Part shown: positions 1 through 9,016 of the stretch, in pieces
How the letters are laid out: each line of letters opens with the position of its first letter
Numbering within the stretch: the stretch's first letter is position 1
NCBI GenBank assembly: GCA_009602725.1
Contig: WELB01000205.1
Coordinates: 226,690-244,527, forward strand
DNA from: Spirogloea muscicola
Taxonomy: Eukaryota; Streptophyta; Zygnematophyceae; Spirogloeales; Spirogloeaceae
Reading direction: 5' to 3'
Length of the DNA: 17,838 bases
The notes under the pieces: generated by a model
The model's database searches: none
What the model was told of the DNA's origin: nothing
The model's input: the letters and a program-made list of their open reading frames with translations, nothing else
Made by a program: the position numbers and the translations under genes

Positions 1-2086
1 GGCGCCGCCGCGCCGCCGCCGGTGCCCTCGGGCCCGCTCTGGCGCACCGCCGCGGCGCCCTCCCCCCAAGATGCCCGCGCCCTCCTGCCCGACCAGCTCC
101 CTGCGGCCAGCCGCCCGGGACTCTACACGCCCCCTTCCGCCCGCAAAGACGCCGTCGGCCCGGCCGCCGTGGCGTCCGCTTCCCTCGCCGTCGCCGTGGT
201 GAGGCCCGTGCTGCTGCGCGGCGAAGAGTTCCCTGCGCTGCAGGTCGCCGTTGCGGCGTCTGCTGCTCATCAGCCCCGCCAGAAGCAGCAGCAGCTGCCG
301 CCGCAGCATCATCCCCAGCAGAGCGGGTCTTCGCACGGTCCCGCGGGTGACGACGAGGCGGCGCGGCTGCGGCATAAGCCCGGTGCCACGCTGCAAGAGG
401 GCAACGAGGAGGACTGGCAACGGCAGCTGCCAGCTGCGGCAGGGGCCAAGGAGAGGGCCAGCCACAATCCGTTTGACGATGCGCGCTCCGACTCGCGAGG
501 GCCGACGCGGCTTCTGCGTGCGCAGCAAGAGCAGCCGGGGCGCATGTGGGCCGACGACGAGCGAGCCCCGTCCTCTGGGCTCCCCAGAGGAGGAGCAGGG
601 GGGGTTGTGCCCGGCTGGGAGGAGGCGGGGTACAAGCGCCAGGAGTTTGCCATGAGCAGGCTCGACGTCTTCCCAGCGCCTGCTCACATCAAGGACGACT
701 TCGTGCTCAGCCCGCTGTACGGAGCAGGCCGGTCCATCCGGGAGGGCCCAGGTCCAGACCGGCTGCCGGGCTATCCCCCCGGCATGCCACCGCGGCGGCG
801 CGATGGACCCAAAGATGCTGCTGCGCCGGTCCGCGATCCAGAGCGCGAGGCCTTTGAGGCTGAGCTGGAGCGGCTGCAAGCGGAGCAGGAGAGCGAGAGG
901 CAGAGGCGGGCGGAGGAGAAGGCTGCTGCCGAGGCTCTTGCTCAGCATGAGCGCGAGGAGCGGGAGAGGGAGGCGCGCGAGGAGGAGGAGCGGCAGCTGC
1001 GAGCGCAGCAGGAGGCTGCCGAAGCCCTGGGGCGAGCTCGCGAGGAGGCGGAGGAGGCGGCGCGCCGCGCCGAGGAGGAACGGGCAGCACTGCTGGCAGA
1101 GAAGGCTCGCGTAATGGAGGAGGAGGAGCGGCGCAAGGAGAGCGCGCGCCGCAAGTTGCTGGAGCTGGAAGCTCGGATTGCGGCACGCCTGGCGGAGGAG
1201 CAGGACGCGCAAGCTGCTGCCAAGGAGGTGCAGGCAGAGCAGCGCAGGGACCAGCGCAAGCCCCCGCCAGAGCGAAGAGGCGGGGAGTGGGCCAGGGGGC
1301 TGACAGGCCAGGCCCTGCATGGCAGGCGCTGGGACGTCCCTGCATCTCACCAGAAGGACTCCTGGCGCCCTGTCGTAACCGTGGAGCAGCAGCAGCTTGA
1401 GGTGCCGGGACCGGCCCGCCAAGCACCTTGGAGGGCCGAGCAGCTTAGTCCGCAAGCCGTCAGTGCCCTTCCCGGCCTCACCAGCAGCCCTCAGCTGGCC
1501 GCCACAGGGGCCGACGGACGTGCCGTTGCCCCTGCTAAGGAGCTCCACGAAGCATGGCCCGCTGCCCCGCAGTTTCAGCGACTGCTCAAAGATCACGTCG
1601 CCGATGGCGAGAACCCATACTTCGGCAGGCCGCACCGCCAGGAGCGAAACGACGAGGAGGGCTCCTCTGCTGCCCTGCTGGATGAGGAAGACTACTTCCG
1701 CCAGCAGGTGAGCAGCAGGCGCCGCCTTCACGTTGCGCCACGGCCGCCACCTCAGCCGCCAGCACGGCAGAGCTCCCAGCAGACCCTGGGGAAGTTGCCT
1801 TTGTCGCATTTCAATGTCGTGGCTCAACCACCAATGTCATTGCAAGTACAAGAAAATGAGAGTGGGGAGGCTGCTGCCACCAATGGCGGGTGCGCGGTCG
1901 TCCAGCTGGAGAGAGCTGTGGCTGATGCAGCAGAGTCTGAGGATGGAGAGCAGGTCGGCAACAACCCTCCTTGGTTGCAGGTGGACCAAGCACAAGCACA
2001 GGCTGAGGCAGCACAGGCTCGCACTAAAGGGGACGCAGTTCCTGCACAGCTGCAAATTGATGAGCGTGTGGACGGCATCGCCACAG
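1..2086 (+). other. MOS1: MOS1 exon 1: disordered N-terminal part and coiled coil
   Basis: The frame is open from base 1 with no in-frame ATG near the edge, so this exon continues from outside the window. The GEEFPAL block near base 220-240 matches the Ser-Gly-Asp-Phe-Pro type motif of plant MOS1. Bases about 838-1260 encode an Arg/Glu-rich helix expected to form a coiled coil. The exon ends ACA-G before GTCAGT at 2087, and the next exon restores GCT (Ala). An optional 63-nt in-frame intron at 1708-1770 (CAG|GTGAGC to GGCAG) would remove 21 residues; the sequence alone cannot say whether it is used. Confidence 0.85.
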
Positions 2087-4750
2087 GTCAGTCTGGTATT
2101 TCCAACGTGCTGCTACATGTTTGAGCTTCTTGAGACCAACAGCACATCCTGAGCTGACGGTAAGGCATGCTTGAGCTGATACTCCTTCACACGCTTGTGG
2201 TTTTGCAGCTGCTCGAGGCTCAGAAATCCCAGCTGTCACCGCAGCAGCTGCACCACCCACTTCTGAAGCACTGCCTGCAGGGGCTCTGCGCAAAGTCCAG
2301 ATTGGGACCCTGCAGATGCCTCTTCACTTCGGGATTGATGTTTGCGAGCCTCAGCCAGAGCCGATGGTACAATTTGGCCAGGTGGCCGTGCCAGCGGCGG
2401 CCACCATCCTGCCACTTGGGAGTCAGGTTCTGGCTGGTCACGTAGGTGAGCAGGAGTGCAGGAAGTCAGAGCCTACCCTTGCACAAGTAGAGCATGACAC
2501 TGCTGGGGCGGCGCAACGTAAGTCAAGAGCAACTGGTTTTGAGACAGTGGCCAGTTGCTCGCAAGCCCCCAGAGCACCTGCTGTGGAGGGGGGGCTGCCA
2601 TATGACACCAATATTAGATCGCAATATAATGGGTCAGCAGGGGGTGCGGCTCGAAAAGCGGAACCGGCAAGGAGGCCAAGGAGCACTGGATCACACTCGC
2701 CTGTGTCAGGCGCGGTCAATGACCACAGCAACAGCAGCACCACTGGCGCCTCGGGGCGGGGAAGTGGGCTCTTAGGCCGTGGCCGAGGCCGCGCGCCTGC
2801 AAACATGGCCTCAAGCTTGGGCCGTGAAGGGTTGTCGGTGCTCGATGCTGCGCCACAGTTTCAAGCACGACCTGGCCGGCGTGCAGGCCAGCGGCGTGGC
2901 CAGATTGTGAGCACAAGCCCTGCCGATCCATGTTCGCCATCGGCGGATGTTCCAGAGGGACGGACAAGGCGCCAGATGCCGAATGTGAGACGTGAGCTCA
3001 GGGATGGGGGACACAAGATCAAGGGAAAGGACATCAAGGTGCCTTTCTCATGTTGCCTTCTGTGCTTGTGCACCTACTAATAAATATCAGCCAACCTTGT
3101 TGACATGCCTATCTTAGGCTGCCGTATATGCATGCCAGCAGACGTGGCTGCCTTGGAGATTGCATGAGCCACTTACTGTCACACATGCTGCCCTTTGAGC
3201 TGAAGAAGCATGGCCTCAAGGTGCTCGTTGAAGCATGTGATGATTGAACAGTTATTGCGTGCTTTGATGTTGGTTCATGGAGATGTAGGATGCTGAGCAC
3301 TGACCAGTTGACTGCTTGATCAGGATGCATGGAAGCAGAAGACTGCACAGAACCTGCTGGCAGTGGATGTTGAAGTGAAGACATCTCATGACGAGAGTAC
3401 TGCTCAGCTCTCTCCACGTGACGGGCTTCTCCTTGCAGAGGTCCTCCATTTGGCTCCTATTGGCACGCCTGTACCTCTCACCGCAGCTTCCGCAGACGCC
3501 CACGGCCAGAGCATTCCTGCCTCTGTCAACGACAGGCTAGTAACTACGCCATACAGGCTAGTTATCATGCCATATGTGGTGGCCGTTGACATTGGTCATG
3601 TCACGAAGCATGCACAACCAACCAAGATGCATCAGTTATAAGCAGTCCACGATGATTGTTCATGCGGACTTGACCAATATGTGCTGTGAATCTCGTCATA
3701 ACTACTTAGCTATGCTGCATATGCATGGGCCCAACTGTGCATGAGCTCAATCCAGTAAGCTTTGTGCACATGTAGGGTTTTGGGGGCTGGACTGGATAAA
3801 GCAGCTGCAACCCAAGATGGGTTGCTAGATTTGGAAGAGAAACTGCCAGTGAATGCCATCACATGGGGAAGCTCAGATGGATCTCAGGAGGTACTTCTGT
3901 CTGTCCTGCTTGAGATAGTTTGTCGACAGCGTCACATGACTGAGTGCAATGCATTCAAAGATCAAATGTCAAAATCCAGTTGCTTCATGTCTGGTATTAC
4001 TTTGTGCAGGGTGTGAGAGTGGCGCTGACTCAGCTGGAAGCATCCCTGAACCTTGTTAAGCAAGGGGGGATGGCCCACTCTACACAGCCTCCTGCAAGCT
4101 TGCACCTTGATTCTCCTCAGCCACTTGAGGAGGCAGCTTATACCAACTTGCAGCTCATGCCAACCGCTCCGTATACTAGTACCAAGCTTATCCAATTTGG
4201 TAAGACCTCTGTTAACATTGAGAGCTCGGACAAGCCCACTCAAGCTGGGTCCTGTGGTGCGATGGCTAAAGTTCGTAGTCATGTGTTTTGCAGGTACTGC
4301 TGTCGTTGCCTTGGCTGGTCCTCCTCAATCATCTCTGCCCGTCGCCAAGGGTGACGAAGCTGCACAGGCTGCCGAGGCAGAGGCCGAGGCGGAGGCGGCA
4401 GCATCGGCTGTAGTGGCGGCCGCATTCAGAAGCGACGAAGCCTCGAGTCTGCTTACTCTGGAGCTCAGTCAAAGAGATGGGTTGAGCAAGGCCAAGGAGA
4501 GGTCCATGGCTGCTGCACTGCCTCTGAACCTGGCTTTGGAGGCTGATGAGACGGCTCCGCTTTTAGTCCAAGCACAGAGTGTTAGTACTCGTGGTACATT
4601 GCACCGCCACCGTCAGCAGCACTTTCAGTTCCTGCAGTCGCCGGAACAGCCGCAGCAGTTGCAGCAGCGACAGCAGGAGCAAGAGCAGCAGCTGAAGCAA
4701 GATCAGGAGCAGAGGTTGGAGCAGGAGCAGGCGGATGAGCAGGCGCAGGC

Positions 4751-4795
<45 letters not shown>

Positions 4796-4803
4796 TGAGC
4801 AGA

Positions 4804-4880
<77 letters not shown>

Positions 4881-6575
4881 AAGCAGGAGCAGGAGCAGGA
4901 GCTGGAACAGGAGCAGGAGCAGGAGCAGGAGCAGGAACAGGTGCAGGAGTGGGAGCGGGAGCAGCCGCAACAGGATCAGCAGCGGCAGCCATTGGCGTCG
5001 CCACAGCAGCAGCAGCGGCAGCAGCAGTTGCAGCAGCAGCAGCGGTTACAGCAGCAGCAGCTGCATGAGTACCAGGAGCAGCAGCAGCAGCAGCAGCAGC
5101 AGCAATTGCAGCTGGAGCAGCTGCAGCAGCAGCATTTGCTGCTGCAGCAGCAGCAGCATCAGCAGCAGCATGAGCAGGAGCAGCAGCGTCACCTTCACCA
5201 TCACCACCATCATCTTCAGCAGCAGCCGCAGCAGCAGCAGCGTGAGCTGGCTCACCTCTCCGGCCTGGACATGAGCAACGGCTCTCCAATGGTTGCATTT
5301 GGCAGCATACGGCAGCATCAGCAGCAGTCAGGCGCCCTGGAAGAGGACCATGAGTGGTTGCAGGAGTCCAAGGCTGGGGGCCTTATTTCCTTCTACCCTG
5401 GCAGCGACAATGCCTTCCGGCCTCCGACCGGGCTTGGCCATGTGGCTCTCAGCCTGCCATTCCCTGGCAGTATGTTTGCGCCACCTGCACAGCTCTCTTT
5501 TGCGGGGACATCGTATCTGCCAACTGGTAAAGCTCCTGATTGGTCGCATGTACCAGCCCCTCAGAAGCAGCAGCTGCCTTTGCTGCCACCTTCAGCTGGG
5601 CTCTTGCACCACCAGCCAACGCGGCAACCCCCACGCCTGGCTCCAGGCCTTAGTCCACCTGCAACTCGATCTTCAAGCACCTTTGACAGCGCTTTCCAGG
5701 TATAAGACTCTTGGCTGGTCACTGCAGCTTCAAGTCCATACGAAGGTGCTCCAGCCGAGTAGGTCCTGTATCAGCATGCTGTGTTCGTCGGACTGAGCAG
5801 TTGCACTCTGATAATGCAGATCCTTACAGACATTAATCTGCAGAGAGCATGTTGTCCTGTTGTGGCACCTGTGCAGCTCTCTGGAGACAAGTCGCAGCCA
5901 GCACCGTCATGGTCGCAGGCCTTTGGAGGTGGCTTGCCCTTACTAGACACGTCTGCGCAGCAAGTCGCTCGTGGTTTTCATCTTCCAGCACGCATCACAT
6001 TGTCTCCCCCTCTCTCGACGTTCCTACCTGACAATCAGGAGGATGAGAAAATTGTGCAGTTTCCAGAGGAGCTGGGCCTTGGTGACGTACCCTCCCCCAT
6101 GCCAGACATCAGCGCTGGTAACAGCGGCTTGGGCCTCGGCGTGGGGTTGCAGTATGTGGGCGCAAGGTCCCCCTTAAGGGGTGGCCCACCTGGCCATACA
6201 GGCGCTCCTATGACTGGCGGGGGGCGCTCACGGGGGGGCATCCGCCGAGGCCAACACCGTGGAGTAGGTGCAGTAGGACCTCGAGGGCTTGCATACAGCC
6301 ATGTGGGGCCTGGTGCAAGTAACATCGGCGTAGGAGGGCGAGGTATGCCATTCGCAGGGCCGGTAGCTGAGCACCAGCCAAGACCGCGGGCGATGCCCCC
6401 CCTCTGGATGCAGGGTCGTGGAGCAGCAGGCACTGAGGTGCGCGACGAGCTGTTGCATGTTCCACCAGGGCTCGTCGTGACTGGGCCTTTAGTAGGGCGG
6501 CCCAGTGCCCCAGTGACGCCAACGTCACCTCTGAGGCAGATGTACCGAAGGAAAGGAGGTGACGTTGAGGCGTAA
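1..6575 (+). CDS. MOS1: MOS1-like protein (MODIFIER OF SNC1 1, BAT2/PRRC2-type), 5' partial, 7 exons
   Basis: Exons by my reading: 1-2086, 2209-3038, 3324-3535, 3776-3890, 4010-4199, 4294-5699, 5820-6575 (stop TAA); phases agree and give about 1,864 residues. Collinear blocks recalled from plant MOS1: GEEFPAL (residue ~77); a charged coiled coil ending EEERRKESARRKLLELEARI (~280-420); RRQMPNVRREL (~947-972); LAPIGTP (exon 3); KLIQFG (exon 5/6 junction); EAEAEAAASAV (~1172); LSFAGTSYLPTGKAPDW (~1543); FPEELGL (~1690); LRQMYRRKG near the stop. In Arabidopsis MOS1 is a nuclear regulator of expression of the immune receptor gene SNC1 and interacts with TCP factors. Its role in an alga is unknown; general transcriptional control is my inference. 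The BAT2 N-terminal domain and start codon lie left of the window. The exon 3/4 junction is the weakest part of the model. Confidence 0.9.
2209..3038 (+). other. MOS1: MOS1 exon 2: QFG-type motifs and conserved basic block
   Basis: The exon follows TTTTGCAG at 2201-2208. It encodes MPLHFG and MVQFGQV, resembling the repeated QFG-type motifs I recall from plant MOS1, then a Gly/Arg-rich patch (GRGRGRAP). It ends in the basic block RTRRQMPNVRRELRDGG...KIKGK, a close counterpart of the plant block of form RSKRQMLNDRREQRE. The AAG|GTGCCT donor at 3038/3039 leaves phase 0, which fits the next exon at 3324. Confidence 0.85.
3532..3573 (+). repeat. Two-copy 21-bp imperfect tandem repeat
   Basis: The two copies share ACAGGCTAGT at the start and GCCAT at the end, with 17 of 21 positions identical. 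It sits at the putative end of MOS1 exon 3, so the possible GC donor ACAG|GCTAGT is present twice. Read in frame it encodes RLVTTPY then RLVIMPY. Confidence 0.85.
3536..3775 (+). other. MOS1: MOS1 intron 3, possible GC-AG intron
   Basis: The flanking coding blocks (SVND before, VLGAGLD after) require removal of sequence and a phase-2 junction. The acceptor CACATGTAG at 3775 is good. The only phase-2 donor found is GC (GCTAGT), a poorer match than the usual GCAAGT. A short undetected exon inside, or the alternative boundaries 3594-3804, are possible. Confidence 0.4.
4733..4960 (+). repeat. (CAGGAG)n hexanucleotide repeat encoding Glu-Gln dipeptides
   Basis: A nearly pure hexamer array, interrupted by single changes (CATGAG, AAGCAG, CTGGAA), lies in MOS1 exon 6. 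The unit is two codons, so copy-number changes keep the frame. The long Leu, Pro-Ala and Arg-Ser open frames seen in the other five readings here are by-products of the repeat. Copy number may be mis-assembled. Confidence 0.95.
4967..5245 (+). repeat. CAG-rich imperfect repeat encoding poly-Gln, with a short His run
   Basis: CAG/CAA codons dominate, broken by Leu, Arg, His and Glu codons. A CAC/CAT run near 5193-5215 gives about six His residues. The segment lies directly after the EQ array in MOS1 exon 6 and belongs to the same insertion relative to plant MOS1. Probably a disordered linker; length polymorphism is likely. Confidence 0.93.
5820..6575 (+). other. MOS1: MOS1 exon 7: C-terminal Gly/Arg-rich tail and stop
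   Basis: The exon starts after ATAATGCAG at 5819, phase 0, and opens ILTDINLQRACCPVVAP, aligning with a plant Asp-Met-Ser-Val-Gln block. IVQFPEELGLGDV is the counterpart of the plant LPDELGL motif. The tail is rich in RGG/GRG-type motifs, which commonly bind nucleic acid. It ends with LRQMYRRKGGD close to the TAA at 6573-6575, comparable to the Lys-Gln-Ile-Tyr end of plant MOS1, so the C-terminus appears complete. Confidence 0.88.
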
Positions 6576-7478
6576 GCCCAGCGGGTAGCAAGTAGTGGAA
6601 GCTTCTGAGATCAAAAAGGTTGCAGTGAGCTGTAGAAAGTGGCTTGCACAGTTTCTTTCTTGCCTCTTTTGGTAGAACACTTGGAGCCAGTCATCAATTT
6701 TGTCTGTCCACTTAAAGCAGATTGACTGCTTGACCTTGCCCAACATTTTTGGCAAGTTGCTGAGTTTAGAGAGTGGAAGAGGGCAGAATGGAGTCGTACA
6801 TGAATGTCAAAAGGTGAGATGCCAGTGATACATTTGGAGCTGTATCAGTTGCTCTGAGGCTATCACTAATTGGTGCCAGAAAATGCTCGTCCATAATGTT
6901 TCCATAGCATGAAGTGGCTGCATTCAATGCCAATCACTAATATCAGCCCCTGCATTATTTCGCGTGCATAGAACTACATCATTGTCTGTTGCTTCCCAGT
7001 GTCCTTCTGGGCTTCCTGCTCGACAGCTAAGTATAGACTTGTGAAGAGCAAAAGAGCAGTCCTTCTGTCACAAGTTCATAAGAGGCGATGCAGATAGACA
7101 ACAATGATGGTGGCCAGTTGTGTCATGTGTGTCACACGCGCCTCCATTTGCAAAGGGAGATCTCGTTGTTCCTTCAATGTAGGTGGATACTCTGATTCTC
7201 TGCAGGGCCAGATTTTGGGTCTAAATGTCAGAGCAACTTGATGCATAACCCTTGCTTTCTCTACCATGGCTTGCAATTAAGTACTCGTGCAAAGTCAAAC
7301 AGGTACAAGTAAATGCTAAGCGGAGTTGCAAGTTCTGCTACTTTCCATGACTTCTGCGAGTGGGTGCTCAGTAATCTCAAAGTATGCACGGGGCTTTCGG
7401 CCGTCAACGCTGCTGGCTTGCGAGCGCAGTTGTTTCGCGTGTGCCTCTCCATCTCCCTCTAGCGGTTCATAGCGTTTC

Positions 7479-7823
7479 ATGGCCCAGGCCTTGCAGCTCC
7501 GTGCTGGCCGTGCTCCAGCCGCAGCCTCTGGCTTTTGTTCAGGGGACTGCTCTTCGGCGGCTGGTCATTCTAACTTGCGGCTGCAAACTATTGATTACCA
7601 AGTGAAGATCCTGCATGGTACTTGCATGGTACCCTTTGTTTTGCAAGCAGGCTGACTGGCAGCAGCTGACGAGGAGGTCACTGAGCAGGCACCCTTGAGT
7701 GACTTCACGCTTCCCGGCTCCCCTGTACCGTCATCCTTTCGTGTGACCTGGCCCGGGGATGCGGAGTCAGAAGAGCATGCCACTTGGAACAGTGCTCGCG
7801 CCAGGTCTTGGGTTGTTGCCTGA
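7479..7823 (+). other. Coding-like open segment interrupted by one TGA (doubtful)
   Basis: From ATG 7479 a frame runs 58 codons to TGA at 7653-7655, then stays open in the same frame to TGA at 7821-7823. The second part is acidic and protein-like (DEEVTEQAPLSDF, then VTWPGDAESEEH). A further open frame at about 7855-8035 follows a TTGTTCAG acceptor-like site. I recognise no family. It could be a small spliced gene, a decayed gene, or chance in 3' UTR sequence. Confidence 0.15.
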
Positions 7824-8350
7824 CCGTTAACCTGTGTGTGTTTGTTGTTCAGGTTTCTGTTGAGCCCAAGCTTATTAGGCACTTATGTAGGCAGCTCATA
7901 AGCAAAGGTCTTCCAAGGCCGGCCGGAGGATCGCCTGCATTGTACACCTTCTTGTCGTGGTGCCAAGTCCTACATAAACGTGTTGTTGGCAATGATTTTC
8001 ACATGCTGCTAGTTTCGTTGAATATCCCAACTTGAGCTCCACAGCACGCTGGACAAATGAGTGGCTGGCTACCTAAGTGCTTAGGCACAAGCAGGACGTC
8101 GCAGCAGGCCATCACGTGCTGACACATATTACTGCAGCATTGCCGCTTTTCAATTTGCAAGCATGTGAATGAGAAGCACTTAAGGGTACAGCCCAATCCT
8201 GAAGACTTGTAGAATCTGTCCATCATCTTGAGCACTTGCTTTGAGCCGGCCTCTCTTGGCAACCATTCACCTGAAGAGCGACTACAGATGCGACAGGCCG
8301 GGCCGACAAATGCTACAGGTGGGACAACAAGCAAGGGAAACTCTGGCTAG

Positions 8351-8390
8351 CAAGATACATTTGTGACAAGCACGATACATTTGGGGCAAA
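8351..8390. repeat. Two-copy 20-bp imperfect tandem repeat
   Basis: The shared core is GATACATTTG, and 16 of 20 positions are identical between copies. It is intergenic, with no evident function. Confidence 0.8.
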
Positions 8391-8427
8391 GGAGTCTCCT
8401 GGCGTGAAGGAGAGCCTGATATTGAGC

Positions 8428-8551
8428 TACCACCTAGCGCTTGTTGGGCCTCGGGCCGAAAGCGCTTCTCGGCCTCTTCGGACTTTGTGATTCGGGCTGG
8501 CTATTCACAGCCCCTCGGCCCCCTTCAGAGAGCCATTTTCTTACCACCTAG
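8428..8551. repeat. GC-rich segment flanked by 10-bp direct repeats
   Basis: TACCACCTAG occurs at 8428-8437 and again at 8542-8551. The roughly 104 bp between is much richer in GC than its surroundings and contains a GGGCTG/CAGCCC hairpin. The direct repeats look like a target-site duplication of a short inserted element, but I see no terminal inverted repeat, poly(A) tail or pol III boxes. Confidence 0.35.
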
Positions 8552-8964
8552 GGGCCAGCCGAGTCCATCGTAGGCAAGGATGTCCACCATACACACATTG
8601 GAAGCTCAAGGGTCTTCCTAAACACTAGCCTTACCATAATCTTCACAGTGCAACAGCCATGTGAATTGCAGCATTCTACGCATGGTGGCACACCCAAATG
8701 AGGAATAGTCCACTTCGGAAAGCTCTTCGGTCCAAAGTAAGCATAAACTAGGCGCCTGGAGGACTCTAAGCGCATGGAGGTGCCACATTCCATATCACCA
8801 CGACCTCGATGGTCTTCATAGCCATCAGATGTCGTGGCACCCACCCATTCCAAATTATCTAAATGCTCCCCAACCATGGTCTACTAATTGAGTTGCAGTT
8901 GACAGAACCTGCAACCTTGTGAGCCTTGTCAGTACTGTGAATGGAATAGTGAAATGTGAGCGTG

Positions 8965-8969
8965 TTACA
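8965..8969 (-). promoter_or_regulatory. Second TGTAA poly(A) signal candidate for MOT1
   Basis: A second minus-strand TGTAA lies 47 nt beyond the first. Either, or both, could define the MOT1 3' end. Confidence 0.35.
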
Positions 8970-9011
8970 AATAGCTTGCATGAGATGCCTGCAATGTAAC
9001 AAGACTCTGTC

Positions 9012-9016
9012 TTACA
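9012..9016 (-). promoter_or_regulatory. TGTAA poly(A) signal candidate for MOT1
   Basis: TGTAA reads on the minus strand about 460 nt after the MOT1 stop codon. It is the first such pentamer after that stop on this strand and is the canonical chlorophyte polyadenylation signal. Confidence 0.5.

Larger units (their letters stand above)
3324..4199 (+). other. MOS1: MOS1 exons 3-5 (3324-3535, 3776-3890, 4010-4199)
   Basis: Exon 3 starts after GATCAG at 3323, is open through LSPRDGLLLAEVLHLAPIGT and carries the LAPIGTP block. Exon 4 encodes VLGAGLD then AITWGSSDG, matching a Leu-Gly-Ser-Trp-Gly region of plant MOS1, and ends GAG|GTACTT. Exon 5 encodes VALTQLEASLN then TKLIQFG and ends at G|GTAAGA. 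The exon 3 to 4 junction needs a phase-2 donor; no phase-2 GT exists in the open frame, and the only candidate is ACAG|GCTAGT at 3535/3536. An alternative is a longer exon 3 (donor G|GTCATG near 3593) joined to an acceptor at 3804. Confidence 0.7.
4294..5699 (+). other. MOS1: MOS1 exon 6: conserved core with large Gln/Glu insertion
   Basis: The exon opens after TTTTGCAG at 4293 and completes GGT, joining LIQFG to TAVVALAGPP. EAEAEAEAAASAVVAAA and an ALPLNLALEADETAPLL stretch match plant MOS1 blocks. A low-complexity insertion of about 200 residues follows, EQ-dipeptide then poly-Gln and His-rich. Collinearity with plant MOS1 resumes at MVAFGSI, FRPPTGLG, LSFAGTSYLPTGKAPDW and STFDSAFQ. The donor is CAG|GTATAA at 5699/5700. 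The frame stays open across 1,406 nt, so the repeat is most simply coding. Confidence 0.88.

Noticed and set aside
707-1426. 239-codon minus-strand open frame
   Set aside because: It is antisense to the GC-rich MOS1 coiled-coil exon, where stops are rare by composition. It is Pro/Ala-rich and has no domain.
3418-3438. A 21-nt GTGACG...TTGCAG segment that looks like a tiny intron in MOS1 exon 3
   Set aside because: It is too short for a spliceosomal intron of this organism, is in frame and has no stop, so continuous coding is simpler.
4563-5318. Long minus-strand open frames rich in Leu or Ala-Pro, and a plus-strand Arg-Ser frame
   Set aside because: They are alternative readings of the CAG/CAGGAG repeats inside MOS1 exon 6, with no non-repetitive protein sequence to support them.
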